64,000 nt of DNA from a virus. Position numbers and translations under genes: made by a program. This document shows positions 1-8,769 of the stretch, piece after piece; position 1 is the stretch's first letter, and each line of letters starts with the position of its first letter. Where the stretch lies: positions 34,476-98,475 of IMG/VR virus record IMGVR_UViG_3300031857_000065. The stretch is one strand, 5' to 3'. Below the pieces are notes generated by a model, which searched no databases, had not been told where the DNA came from, and saw nothing but the letters and a program-made list of their open reading frames with translations.

Positions 1-16
1 CAATAATATTAGACAT
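1..16 (-). CDS. Start of an unknown gene running off the left edge
   Basis: An ATG at 16-14 on the minus strand follows a GGAGAG Shine-Dalgarno sequence (29-24) with about seven bases of spacing, four bases after the stop of the preceding glycosyltransferase gene. Only five residues (MSNII) are visible. The tight spacing says the glycosylation operon continues to the left. Nothing can be said about function. Confidence 0.5.
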
Positions 17-19
17 ATT

Positions 20-844
20 TTATCTCTCCAGATATCCAAGTTTATACCACATATTACTCACATCTTCCATATTTTTTTGAATAGATTGATTGGTTCTAAA
101 TGCATTACAACCGTGAATATCGGACGTAATAGGAACCATTCTTATTACTGGGAATGTTTCTACGCGTGGTGAATTGTCTCCATTACAATTTTCACACTTC
201 AACACTATCTTTTTTATATTTTTATATCCCATATAAGCAGACAACACAATATCATCATTCCAATGTTGTGCCATAAAGTTTTCTAAATCCTTTAAATCTT
301 CAGAAAAAAATGATCTTAAATAAGACACAGTTTTATATCCCTCTAACATTCTCACTCTTATATCTTCCGCTAACGATGTAACGAAATGTTGTCCACCGGT
401 TGGATGAACGCCTCTATTGTCAGCCGGAAGTGATTCATTAATAGAACCCATTCCAGCATATCCTATGGCACATTCTTTATACTTCGTTTGAGCGTCTATG
501 TGAGCTTGGACAAATCCATCGTTATATGCAAGATCATCGTCTACCGTTATAAGAATAGTATTCGGATCAGTTACACGTTTTAGTGTAGGATATATCTTTG
601 TTATTGGACCGTAATCTTTACATCTAAACACTTTTAAATGTTTGTATGTTGATTGCCATTCTCTTAACCAATCGGGAACTGTTATTTGCTGACCTCTGTG
701 TTCGTATGGAACATTTAAATGTACTTCGTAGTCAGCGTTTGATTGTTCTAATATCGTCTTTAAAGACGGACGAATTCCCCATTCAGAATCAACCTCAAAT
801 AATCTTCGAGGTAACGTTGTCATTGTTACGATAACCTTTGTCAT
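20..844 (-). CDS. Glycosyltransferase-like protein, GT-A type
   Basis: 274 aa, soluble, with no signal peptide or membrane segment. It opens with a beta-strand (TKVIVTMTTLPRR) and has a TILITVDDDLAYNDG segment near residue 100, which matches the hydrophobic strand plus DxD metal and nucleotide-sugar site of GT-A glycosyltransferases. A small cysteine pair (CENC) occurs near residue 215. It sits at the visible end of an operon of sugar-transfer genes, ten bases after its upstream neighbour. Donor and acceptor are unknown; by context it probably extends a glycan made by the other enzymes here. The start is supported by a GAGATAA sequence upstream. Confidence 0.6.
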   Translation of the reverse strand: MTKVIVTMTTLPRRLFEVDSEWGIRPSLKTILEQSNADYEVHLNVPYEHRGQQITVPDWLREWQSTYKHLKVFRCKDYGPITKIYPTLKRVTDPNTILITVDDDLAYNDGFVQAHIDAQTKYKECAIGYAGMGSINESLPADNRGVHPTGGQHFVTSLAEDIRVRMLEGYKTVSYLRSFFSEDLKDLENFMAQHWNDDIVLSAYMGYKNIKKIVLKCENCNGDNSPRVETFPVIRMVPITSDIHGCNAFRTNQSIQKNMEDVSNMWYKLGYLER

Positions 845-854
845 ATCTATTATC

Positions 855-1859
855 TCAATTTAAAAAGTTTTTATTGAATCTGTCCATTATAATTTCTGCG
901 GAGAAATTTCTGTAGCAGTTCCAATCCTCATACTTTAAATATGTACCAAGGTTATTAATAATGTCATAAAGCTCTTCATAACTGTTATAAATTAATCCCT
1001 TGTCTCCTAAAATTTCCAGATGACATCGTTCTCCCGATAATCCGTATGTTATTACAGGTTTATTTGCGCTACTAAATTCTGCCACAGCCATTCCGAACGT
1101 TTCTCCACCTCCTCTGGCGTGTAACATAGCATCGCATGTTTTAACAAACTTAGCCTTTCGAGTTAAATCCCACGTACCAGGCAACCATCTATAATTTTCA
1201 TGCGTGTGTGTTATACCACGATGAGTACTTGGTATATTCATAAAAATAAAATAAATGTCATTACGTTCTGACAAGACTCTATCCATCACCATATGTACAA
1301 AATCAATATTAAATTCAGTTGGACCACCATAACACCCAAACACCGTCGCTGTTTTTGGTATACCTAGCTCATCTCTTAAATCTTCGTCAACTACAGGCAA
1401 CGGTTCAACGATATGAGGTACCGCGTGATTTTCTCTAGGTGAATATCCCATCGTCCCAGCCAACCAATCAGACACATACATATATCGATGTCCGTGTGGT
1501 TCATTAAACAAAAATACTGCGTGTATTAAATTTTTGATATAATTTTCATCTAACATACCACCATCACGTTGTCCGGCTTTAATATAATAAAAATATTCAG
1601 CGTTATATTCTCTCAACATATGCGTCTGAACATCGTACAATCCACCCAATTCTCTACCGACTAGATGTACACGACCTGGAAACTGTTTTTCGAATTTATC
1701 TAGTGTAGACTTATCCCCTATATCTTCTCTAACAGCACTGTGTGAATATATGACACTACGATTTCCTAAAATTTCTTCGTTATATTTTGCATAAAGAAAC
1801 ATAGCAACACTAGTACCACGCAATCCTAGATTGTTATCCCAAAATCCTATAGTTTTCAT
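855..1859 (-). CDS. Glycosyltransferase, GT-B type (GT4-like)
   Basis: 334 aa. The C-terminal half carries the hallmark of retaining GT-B enzymes: a CDAMLHARGGGETFGMAVAE segment near residues 245-265 with two glutamates eight residues apart (E-x7-E), followed by a NKPVITY strand. The N-terminal half (GFWDNNLGLRGTSVAM) looks like an acceptor-side Rossmann domain. It has no membrane segment. The ATG overlaps the stop of the upstream fucosyltransferase-like gene (ATGA), so the two are translationally coupled and probably act on the same glycan. Sugar specificity cannot be read from the sequence. Confidence 0.68.
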   Translation of the reverse strand: MKTIGFWDNNLGLRGTSVAMFLYAKYNEEILGNRSVIYSHSAVREDIGDKSTLDKFEKQFPGRVHLVGRELGGLYDVQTHMLREYNAEYFYYIKAGQRDGGMLDENYIKNLIHAVFLFNEPHGHRYMYVSDWLAGTMGYSPRENHAVPHIVEPLPVVDEDLRDELGIPKTATVFGCYGGPTEFNIDFVHMVMDRVLSERNDIYFIFMNIPSTHRGITHTHENYRWLPGTWDLTRKAKFVKTCDAMLHARGGGETFGMAVAEFSSANKPVITYGLSGERCHLEILGDKGLIYNSYEELYDIINNLGTYLKYEDWNCYRNFSAEIIMDRFNKNFLN

Positions 1860-2737
1860 ATACCACTCTCCGCTACTTCTATAATTTTTGTCATGAGATT
1901 AAATTCATTAAAAAATCTCTGTTTAATTTTTAGTGCTTCTGGTAACATTTGTCGATAAAGTTCTTCTGCGTTTTCGTTTATATGTTTTAGTAGGTTGGCA
2001 ATGCCATCTAAATCTTCTAAATCATCTATTACAAAATACCCATTTTCAGGAAAAACCTCTTTGATATTTTTTGCACCGTAGTATATTGGGATGGTGTTTG
2101 TTAAAATTGCATCATAAAATTTTTCTGAAATGTAGTTTTGTTCTCTACTGTTTTCTATACCAATACTAAATCGATATGGTTTTAATCCTTCAATTTTTCT
2201 TGGGAGTCCACCAACGCAATTTGGAGAATCACAATCTCTGAATACATCTACCGATACACTCGAACGCATCAAGTATTGAGCTACATCATCTCGTTTATCG
2301 TATAGACATGAAGATATATTGTAAATGTTTCTTTTATCCGACAATATACAACTGATATTTTTTGTTTTTTCGTAATCAATTTTGGTATCTTCTACAGTCC
2401 AATTTTCGCCACCAGCTCCGTAGAACATATAGGTTGGACACTCAACTACTCTAGTCGAATCATCAAATATGTTTTTATCTTGAGCGAAGATTGTAGCATC
2501 AATACCCGAATTGTTTCTTTGTACGTTTCCCGACCAACACGGTTCCATATTAAAAATATATTTTTTTATTCCAGACGGTACGACTTGCGTTTCATATCCG
2601 CAATAAAAAATAACGTCAAATTCATCACCGTGAACAAATTCTACATTTGTTAAATCTTGTCCTATATAAAATTGGTCAAATAATCGTTTTGTACCTTGTT
2701 CAGAAGAACACCAGTTTGGAAGAAATTTAATTTTCAC
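1856..2737 (-). CDS. GT10-like alpha-fucosyltransferase
   Basis: 293 aa. Residues about 190-245 hold the GDP-fucose-binding signature of family GT10 alpha-1,3/1,4-fucosyltransferases: FSIGIENSREQNYISEKFYD followed by a TNTIPIYYGAKNIKEVFPE stretch, which corresponds to the family pattern of F-x-x-x-x-E-N, then Y-x-x-E-K, then P-(V/I)-x-x-G. It would move fucose from GDP-fucose to a GlcNAc- or Gal-containing acceptor. It is soluble, like bacterial GT10 enzymes without the animal stem region. The operon also encodes a GDP-fucose synthase-like reductase (5647-6564), which supports fucose as the donor sugar. Confidence 0.78.
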   Translation of the reverse strand: MKIKFLPNWCSSEQGTKRLFDQFYIGQDLTNVEFVHGDEFDVIFYCGYETQVVPSGIKKYIFNMEPCWSGNVQRNNSGIDATIFAQDKNIFDDSTRVVECPTYMFYGAGGENWTVEDTKIDYEKTKNISCILSDKRNIYNISSCLYDKRDDVAQYLMRSSVSVDVFRDCDSPNCVGGLPRKIEGLKPYRFSIGIENSREQNYISEKFYDAILTNTIPIYYGAKNIKEVFPENGYFVIDDLEDLDGIANLLKHINENAEELYRQMLPEALKIKQRFFNEFNLMTKIIEVAESGI

Positions 2738-2740
2738 AAC

Positions 2741-3415
2741 TTATCCTCTATAAAAAGAAATATTTACTTCATTATCTGCTGGGTCATTCGTGGACACTCG
2801 TATATCGTTAAATCCACATTGTTTTAAATACTCAATTGTTTCTTCTTTAGAATTTTGATTTTTATATAAAATGTCTGGTTTGTTTGCAGCTTCTACCGTT
2901 CCAGAATTTACTATATGAATGTAGTCTCCCAAACCTTTCAATACATTTAAATCTGATCCTTGTGTATCTACCCAAAGAAAATCAATATGGTCTATGTTAT
3001 TTTGTTGTATAAAAGAATCCAATCTAATGACATTAACTTCTATTTCTTCCAGAACTAACATATCCGTTCTTCCGTACCAAGAATCCAATACATTATCCGA
3101 CAATTCTAGTAAAGAACTACATCCATGCCAATTATGTTCCACGAATTTATGAAAGTCTAAATCTACAAATGTTTGAATTTCTTTTTTTGATGGTTCGCCT
3201 GATATACGAAATGATGCCGTTCCATTAAAATCAGAAACAGCAGTTTGTGTTACAACATAGTTAGGATAATCTTTTGTTTGTTGTTTTATGTAATTCACTA
3301 AAGCAGGAACAGGTTCAAATGCATATACTCTAGCATCTGGATTTTTGCGTATAATTGGCACAGAACTATCACCATTATTTGCTCCTACATCAAAAAATAT
3401 ATATTGTTCGTTCAT
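2741..3415 (-). CDS. FkbM-family SAM methyltransferase
   Basis: 224 aa class I SAM-dependent methyltransferase. The SAM site is IFFDVGANNGDSSVP near residues 6-20 (motif I, D-V-G-A-N-x-G). An acidic strand VYAFEPVPALV (about residues 30-40) and DFLWVDTQGSDLNVLKGLG (about 143-161) are typical of FkbM O-methyltransferases. FkbM-like enzymes often methylate sugar hydroxyls in surface glycans. Its ATG overlaps the upstream stop. In this operon it probably O-methylates the phage-specified glycan; a protein or lipid acceptor cannot be excluded. Confidence 0.8.
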   Translation of the reverse strand: MNEQYIFFDVGANNGDSSVPIIRKNPDARVYAFEPVPALVNYIKQQTKDYPNYVVTQTAVSDFNGTASFRISGEPSKKEIQTFVDLDFHKFVEHNWHGCSSLLELSDNVLDSWYGRTDMLVLEEIEVNVIRLDSFIQQNNIDHIDFLWVDTQGSDLNVLKGLGDYIHIVNSGTVEAANKPDILYKNQNSKEETIEYLKQCGFNDIRVSTNDPADNEVNISFYRG

Positions 3416-4236
3416 GGTCTTAAGTCTCCGTACTCATCAATTCGTCGAATTAAACTTGCTGAAAAGTCTTTAGATGGTAACATAACTGTTTTTATTTTAT
3501 TGTACCACACGTTCAACGACCAGACTGTTTCTGGAATTGGTTTGTGCTTCCATTTGTGTGATTCACTACACAATAAATTATTTTTCATACACTCATCAAA
3601 GTAAAAATTTTTAATATTTAAAGCATGTTTACAATTAGGATGTAGTATAAATCCAGTATCTATAAATCCATGATTATCTGGCCACGCTCTATCATCTCTA
3701 TCACACCAAGAACACCAATAATCGGTATATGCGTATAATACTTCTTCATTTAAGATAGTTAAATCGGGAAATACATCTGGCTGTAAATCATATCTCCAGA
3801 AAACAATCCAATCATAATTTTCATCCCAATTCACCATATTAAATACTTTTTCGATTGAAATAAATTTATGAATTGGACCTAACATACTTTTATCTTCATA
3901 AAAAACTTCACACCCATTTGTAGTCGGATACAATTTTTTCAATGACTCAATGAAAATATTCTGCGAATCTTCCGTGCTATCAAATAATGGTTTATCTATT
4001 TGAAACTTTTTGGGATTGTATAAGTTATTAAACTTAATAGGAAATTGTTTATCTACGTCAAACTTATAAGACTGTGACCAGGGTGAACGATGTACTACAT
4101 CGTGTGATTCCGCTTCGTCCCACCACGCATGTGCATATACATCACAATCATATACGTCTAATATATGTTTTTTTATGTGTGGAAAAACTTCCTCATATAA
4201 TCGTGGTTGACCTGAAAGCAGAAGTGCAATTTTCAT
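3412..4236 (-). CDS. Putative glycosyltransferase-like protein
   Basis: 274 aa. The N-terminus (MKIALLLSGQPRLYEEVFPH) and the YDWIVFWRYDLQPDVFPDL segment (about residues 140-160) resemble proteins in phage and bacterial surface-glycan clusters annotated as glycosyltransferase-like. The RYDLQPD stretch sits where a GT-A metal site would be, but a canonical DxD is not certain. It is rich in Trp and His. ATGA overlaps on both sides place it inside the translationally coupled core of the operon. Function is inferred mainly from context. Confidence 0.45.
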   Translation of the reverse strand: MKIALLLSGQPRLYEEVFPHIKKHILDVYDCDVYAHAWWDEAESHDVVHRSPWSQSYKFDVDKQFPIKFNNLYNPKKFQIDKPLFDSTEDSQNIFIESLKKLYPTTNGCEVFYEDKSMLGPIHKFISIEKVFNMVNWDENYDWIVFWRYDLQPDVFPDLTILNEEVLYAYTDYWCSWCDRDDRAWPDNHGFIDTGFILHPNCKHALNIKNFYFDECMKNNLLCSESHKWKHKPIPETVWSLNVWYNKIKTVMLPSKDFSASLIRRIDEYGDLRP

Positions 4237-4832
4237 ACAACTTTTTTATATGCGTGCTTATATCCTGTGGATTTGAACGTTTCAAATCCATTCTGCAAAA
4301 TATATTCGTGAATAGTTTCATGTGGGTACTGTTCAACATCATCAAAAACTATTATACCATTTGTAGCTATTCTACTTTTAAAGAAATCAAATTCATCCTT
4401 AACGATATTCACTTCATGTGGTCCGTCAATAATTACTAACGCATATTTGTTATAAATACGTTCTTCGTTAATGTATACAGGAATACCATCAGAAAATCTT
4501 TTGAAAAACTGTGTGTCTGTCATATTGAAAAACAAAAAGTATGTATTCAATTCATAAGACAATTGATGTATGTCTCGTAGAAACATATTTTTTACATTAT
4601 TTGTATATCCCGCACTGTGTATACCATTTATATCGTGATATGGAATGTCTCCGTATGGATCAACCGAAAGAAATATTCTATCTCGTTGATTCATTTCCGA
4701 AAATGTTTCCATAAGTAATTTGAGTCCACCACCTTGATACGATCCTAATTCACATACCAAACCTTCAATTTCCTTTACAGCAACACATGCATCCTTGATT
4801 ACATAATAATCATTTCCATCGGTTTTTAACAT
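4233..4832 (-). CDS. TylF-like class I SAM O-methyltransferase
   Basis: 199 aa. Motif I is GLVCELGSYQGGGLKLLMET (about residues 24-43), the acidic strand is IFLSVDPYGD (about 53-62), and a catalytic-type ALVIIDGPHE lies near residue 131. A C-terminal GIIVFDDVEQYP matches the metal-dependent TylF/macrocin O-methyltransferase and Methyltransf_24 group. These enzymes methylate sugar hydroxyls. It is the second methyltransferase of the operon, so the glycan may carry more than one methyl group. Its stop overlaps the next start. Confidence 0.68.
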   Translation of the reverse strand: MLKTDGNDYYVIKDACVAVKEIEGLVCELGSYQGGGLKLLMETFSEMNQRDRIFLSVDPYGDIPYHDINGIHSAGYTNNVKNMFLRDIHQLSYELNTYFLFFNMTDTQFFKRFSDGIPVYINEERIYNKYALVIIDGPHEVNIVKDEFDFFKSRIATNGIIVFDDVEQYPHETIHEYILQNGFETFKSTGYKHAYKKVV

Positions 4833-4845
4833 AATTTATCTCATT

Positions 4846-5643
4846 TTATAATTTTGCTTTTTCCCAATTACTACCGTTATATTTTACACAAAATACATCG
4901 TGGTGAATATATGAATCAATTTCTGCTAATTTATAACCAGCAACTTTTACCCCAATACCCAACTCGAATGCTTCCATATCAGGACTACATGCGATGTACG
5001 GTTGTCCAATTTGAGATTCTAATTTTTCATTAAATTCAGCAATTTTATCTGACATAATCTGTAATTTATTATCTTCATTCTTTAAGAACAGTATGTGTTC
5101 ACATGGCATTGGAGCATCTTCCCACTCCGGTGGTACGGTATTCAAGTTTAAGTTATAAAAATTAAATTTGGCGCTAAACATATTTGCTATGCCTGAACAA
5201 TGTTCTGTTAACTGTTGCAGGAAGTATCCCGTACCAGATCTATTTACCATGCCGTTTTGGTTGTTTTCTTCTAGTTTGGTAATTGTTTCTGTTACCAATT
5301 CATTATCAACTGTTTTAAAGAATGATGAATCGCAATCTAAATACAGAACATAATCGTATTTCGATGGTACATCTTTTAGTGCTAAAAATTTTAGTAATTG
5401 ATTGAATGCACCAACCCAAACCTGTTTATCTTCCAACGTGTCTACAAATAAAGAAACTCTGTCACCATATTTTAATAATGCGTCGGAAAACAGTTCTGGT
5501 CTGTTTGTTGCTACTCGAATATCAAAATTCGTTTTTTCCATCGTAGAATCTATCAAACGATTGGCAAACGTTGCATATATCTCTGCACCATCCTTAATTT
5601 TATTGGGTTGAATAAAACATATAGTAGATACTAGTATTTTCAT
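4846..5643 (-). CDS. Putative glycosyltransferase, GT-A-like
   Basis: 265 aa. The N-terminal strand MKILVSTICFIQPN and KYDYVLYLDCDSSFFK (about residues 92-107, containing DCD) match the architecture of GT-A enzymes such as the GT8-like families, in which a DxD coordinates Mn2+ and the nucleotide sugar. There is no membrane segment. It is separated from the epimerase-like gene by only three bases. The acceptor is unknown. Confidence 0.55.
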   Translation of the reverse strand: MKILVSTICFIQPNKIKDGAEIYATFANRLIDSTMEKTNFDIRVATNRPELFSDALLKYGDRVSLFVDTLEDKQVWVGAFNQLLKFLALKDVPSKYDYVLYLDCDSSFFKTVDNELVTETITKLEENNQNGMVNRSGTGYFLQQLTEHCSGIANMFSAKFNFYNLNLNTVPPEWEDAPMPCEHILFLKNEDNKLQIMSDKIAEFNEKLESQIGQPYIACSPDMEAFELGIGVKVAGYKLAEIDSYIHHDVFCVKYNGSNWEKAKL

Positions 5644-5646
5644 ATT

Positions 5647-6564
5647 TTACTTCCTACAGTTAGTGTAATTTTCTACAAACCACTCTACGGTATTTTTTAT
5701 ACCAACATCTAGAGGAGTATATTCTATTGGACAAAGTGTTCTAACCACATTGGAATCGCTTGGCTTTCTGTATTGTCCGTCTTTTGACACATCTCCGTCA
5801 AATAGTAATTGTCCCTCATAACCTATAGCATTAGAAATTAGCTCTGCTACCGATTTTATACTATATGATGTTTCTGATGAAACTATTAATGGTGTTGGTG
5901 TTGTGTAATTTTCTATAGCCCACGCTAATATTTTCCCTAAATCTTCAGCGTATATAAATTCCCGTTCTGCCAATCCAGTACCCATCATATTCATCAATGG
6001 TTGATTATTTATTTTATTCAAATACATCTTATGAATTAACGCAGGAATTACATGAGATTTTTCAAGATTAAATTGATCATATTTGCCATAAATATTTGTT
6101 GGGATAATCGTGGTCCAATCTGTTCCGTATTGTTTATTATATGTTCGTATTTGAACTTCTAACATGCGTTTTGCATAAGCATATCCAAAGTTGCTATGAT
6201 GTGGTTCACCCTTATGAATTTTATCAGGCGTTAGAGGATACGTCACATCATCTGGGAATATACAAGTGGACAACATTCCAATTAAGTTTTGCACTTTAAA
6301 TTTATGAGCACAGTTTAGTACATTTGCGTTCATCAACACATTATCTTCAAAAAACTCTACTGGGTATTTCATATTATACGTTATGCCACCTACTTTAGAA
6401 GCTAAATGGATAACGTGCGTTGGTCGATAGTAATAAAACAACGCCGCAGTATCTTCGTAACTAGTTAAATCGTAATCCTTTGAAGAAACATAATATGCGT
6501 CAGGAAGAGATTGTTTCAAGTTTTCTCCAACCAACCCAGTTCCACCTGTTACTAAAATTCTCAT
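5647..6564 (-). CDS. GDP-L-fucose synthase-like NAD(P)-dependent epimerase/reductase
   Basis: 305 aa short-chain dehydrogenase of the extended (epimerase) type. The nucleotide-binding glycine motif is VTGGTGLVG (residues 5-13). The HVIHLASKVGGITYN segment and ML-STCIFP (about residues 107-114) resemble GDP-fucose synthase (Fcl/WcaG). The catalytic Y-x-x-x-K is YAYAKRM (about 137-143). Fcl turns GDP-4-keto-6-deoxymannose into GDP-L-fucose. The upstream dehydratase Gmd is not in this window, so the keto intermediate would have to come from the host or from phage genes outside. With the GT10-like enzyme it forms a fucose make-and-transfer pair. Confidence 0.8.
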   Translation of the reverse strand: MRILVTGGTGLVGENLKQSLPDAYYVSSKDYDLTSYEDTAALFYYYRPTHVIHLASKVGGITYNMKYPVEFFEDNVLMNANVLNCAHKFKVQNLIGMLSTCIFPDDVTYPLTPDKIHKGEPHHSNFGYAYAKRMLEVQIRTYNKQYGTDWTTIIPTNIYGKYDQFNLEKSHVIPALIHKMYLNKINNQPLMNMMGTGLAEREFIYAEDLGKILAWAIENYTTPTPLIVSSETSYSIKSVAELISNAIGYEGQLLFDGDVSKDGQYRKPSDSNVVRTLCPIEYTPLDVGIKNTVEWFVENYTNCRK

Positions 6565-6565
6565 A

Positions 6566-7525
6566 TTATTCTAACCCCAACCAATTAATTGTGTGTCTTA
6601 CATTGTTCGGATACATAAGATATTTTTCATAATACTCTCTTGCATTAGTAGATACAAATCTTAAAAATTCTTTGTCATCTATTACTTCTAAATAACGTTG
6701 CTCTATTAACTTTGCGTGATGTTCTAATCCCATCCTATCTAATCCAACACCACAAGTACGTTGTTCTGTTGGTAAGTCATTCGGCCTATCTACTGAAATA
6801 TAGTGTACATTTGGAATTAATGGTTCTTTAAGACTGCTAGCGAATTCAAAACGCAAAAACGGTATACCCATTCCCATATATTCAATATCTCTATAACACA
6901 ACTCACCAACACCGCCTATGGATAATCCGATTTCGTGATTAATTGCTTCGTTGAAATAATCATTTTGATTAATTGTTTGGCCTGATTCCAAGATAGATGG
7001 AGAAAAGTACTTTAAAATAGGACGGTCATCAATTTTACCACGAAAGTATAATTTTTTATTAAAATTGAGTATTAACTTTCTTTTATAAAAATATTCTTCT
7101 AAATTAGTCAATCCACTTTGAAAATAAATCCATGGGGAATATTTACTGGTATGTGGATTTTCTACGTTGTGTTTAATAATTTGGTCTATGTACTGTGCCA
7201 CCAATACTTTTTTTAAGTGTGGATTCTCTCTTTCAGCTATTACGTGTCCGGTCAATACATCACACGCTGTCAATATATAGAAGTCACCCGATTCTACGTT
7301 TTCTATAACGTAGTCTGATTCATAAATTTCTAAATCACATTTTGCCTTTTTGAGTTTTATTGGCATTGGTATTGTATGGGCATGTTCGAAATATCTGTTT
7401 TCTTCAATTTCAAACGTTTTACCTAACTCGTAAGTCAAAGCATCCCAAAAAAAATTATAATATCTATAATACCTAGTGTACTTGTTGCAGGAATTATGAA
7501 TACGTAATTTTGTTTTGTGCTGCAT
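6566..7525 (-). CDS. Putative glycosyltransferase-like protein, unknown specificity
   Basis: 319 aa from the ATG at 7525. Longer reading frames reach back to 7651 but would overlap the upstream gene by 125 bases, whereas this ATG lies one base past the upstream stop (7529-7527). The C-terminal half has a GLSIGGVGELCYRDIEYMGM run (about residues 215-234) followed by GIPFLRFEF, reminiscent of the nucleotide-sugar lobe of GT-B enzymes where a glycine-rich loop precedes a conserved glutamate. The N-terminus (MQHKTKLRIHNSCN) looks like an acceptor domain. I do not recognise a defined family. Confidence 0.45.
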   Translation of the reverse strand: MQHKTKLRIHNSCNKYTRYYRYYNFFWDALTYELGKTFEIEENRYFEHAHTIPMPIKLKKAKCDLEIYESDYVIENVESGDFYILTACDVLTGHVIAERENPHLKKVLVAQYIDQIIKHNVENPHTSKYSPWIYFQSGLTNLEEYFYKRKLILNFNKKLYFRGKIDDRPILKYFSPSILESGQTINQNDYFNEAINHEIGLSIGGVGELCYRDIEYMGMGIPFLRFEFASSLKEPLIPNVHYISVDRPNDLPTEQRTCGVGLDRMGLEHHAKLIEQRYLEVIDDKEFLRFVSTNAREYYEKYLMYPNNVRHTINWLGLE

Positions 7526-7526
7526 T

Positions 7527-8768
7527 TTAGATATCTCCAACCAATCGATCACACCATCCGTGTGATTTAGAATGTGGCCAAACAATCCATCTGGCGGGTT
7601 TTGCCGTTGCGTGAAACTGTCTCCACAATTTACAATATCCGTCAGGATCATTCTTCATTTGTATGATATCATCTTCTGTAGCATCGTGTCTATATATCTC
7701 GTTACCAAATTCATCTTCAAATGCTACCGCCCAAAAATCATAGTCATTATACGGTACATATTGATATGGTAAATCAATACAATGTTTAAAAATTCTAAAG
7801 AATGGTTGATTTGGCGGGTTGGGTGGTTCACGATGTTCTAACGTATGTTTTTGTATACTTCTTGTAGAAAATTGTATTCCCGCATATTCTTCGTACTGCT
7901 GTAGTGTACGTTGTGTACCAAATCCAAATTCTCCAAAATCTTCATTAGGGTCATTCTCGTTATCCACGTTTAACAATCTTCTGTTACGTGCCAACGATTG
8001 ATTATCCCAATTAGTCCAATCTGATATGTCGTCCCACGATTTACGAGGGCGGTGATTTCGTGAATATTCGTGCCACACTACAGGTTTATGTGCCGCAAAC
8101 AAATCATATCCCCACGTATACGCTCGTGCGGCAATAGAAATTTCCTCACCGTGAAACAAGTAGTTCGGATCGTGAGGAACTTCTTTACAAAATTGTCCAA
8201 GTGTGAATCCAAAATGAGCGGAATAAAATCTACTTGGATATGGTAATTTACGATTTTTCCAATCAGGAATAACAGCGGGTATAAAAAATACTGCTCCAGC
8301 TGGAGTGAATCTGTCAAATGTTAAGAACCACGGGTCTGGTGCTCGTCCCGTGGGATCGTTATGTGGTTCATAACTTGACATATATGCAGTCAATAATGGT
8401 TTTTTATATCCTGCTTTTTGTAAATCTTTGACCATCTTAATTAGCATACTATCCCAATTTTTAGCAAAACGATGATGTGAATCTAATTGTAGGGTATATG
8501 CTTCTCCGTTCCAATGTTGTTGGATTTGATACCGTGCCCAACACGTTCCTTTTGTCTGTAGATGTGGAATATCTAGAATTATAAATCGTGAATCGTTTTT
8601 AAACTCATCTAAATTGTCCCAGACATCTTCGTTAGAATGCTGCCACGCAATACAGAATCGAAGATTTTCCGGGTTCTTCGCATTGGATATACAATCACGA
8701 ATAGTGGGTAGTAATTCTGGATCACGGTATGCTGCAATTTGAACGAAAATATTTTTATTTTTTCTCAT
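7527..8768 (-). CDS. GT60-like polypeptide GlcNAc transferase (copy 2)
   Basis: 413 aa from the ATG at 8768, one base after the upstream stop; the reading frame back to 8780 would need a TTG. It matches the GlcNAc-transferase family PF11397/GT60, known from Dictyostelium Skp1 GnT1 and mucin-type Thr GlcNAc transferases. Signatures are IFVQIAAYRDPELLPT at the N-terminus, FCIAWQHS, and YTLQLDSHHRF near residues 92-102 (the DSH metal site). HGEEISIAARAYTWGYD follows (about 210-226). A C-terminal beta-rich domain ends in RWIVWPHSKSHGWCDRL. It is a tandem paralogue of the gene just upstream. By family it would transfer GlcNAc to hydroxyl groups on protein; the substrate here is inferred, not shown. 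Confidence 0.78.
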   Translation of the reverse strand: MRKNKNIFVQIAAYRDPELLPTIRDCISNAKNPENLRFCIAWQHSNEDVWDNLDEFKNDSRFIILDIPHLQTKGTCWARYQIQQHWNGEAYTLQLDSHHRFAKNWDSMLIKMVKDLQKAGYKKPLLTAYMSSYEPHNDPTGRAPDPWFLTFDRFTPAGAVFFIPAVIPDWKNRKLPYPSRFYSAHFGFTLGQFCKEVPHDPNYLFHGEEISIAARAYTWGYDLFAAHKPVVWHEYSRNHRPRKSWDDISDWTNWDNQSLARNRRLLNVDNENDPNEDFGEFGFGTQRTLQQYEEYAGIQFSTRSIQKHTLEHREPPNPPNQPFFRIFKHCIDLPYQYVPYNDYDFWAVAFEDEFGNEIYRHDATEDDIIQMKNDPDGYCKLWRQFHATAKPARWIVWPHSKSHGWCDRLVGDI

Positions 8769-8769
8769 A

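Noticed and set aside
7523-7651. Longer N-terminus for the 6566-7525 gene reaching 7651
   Set aside because: It would overlap the GT60-like gene by 125 bases in another frame; the ATG at 7525 directly follows that gene's stop.
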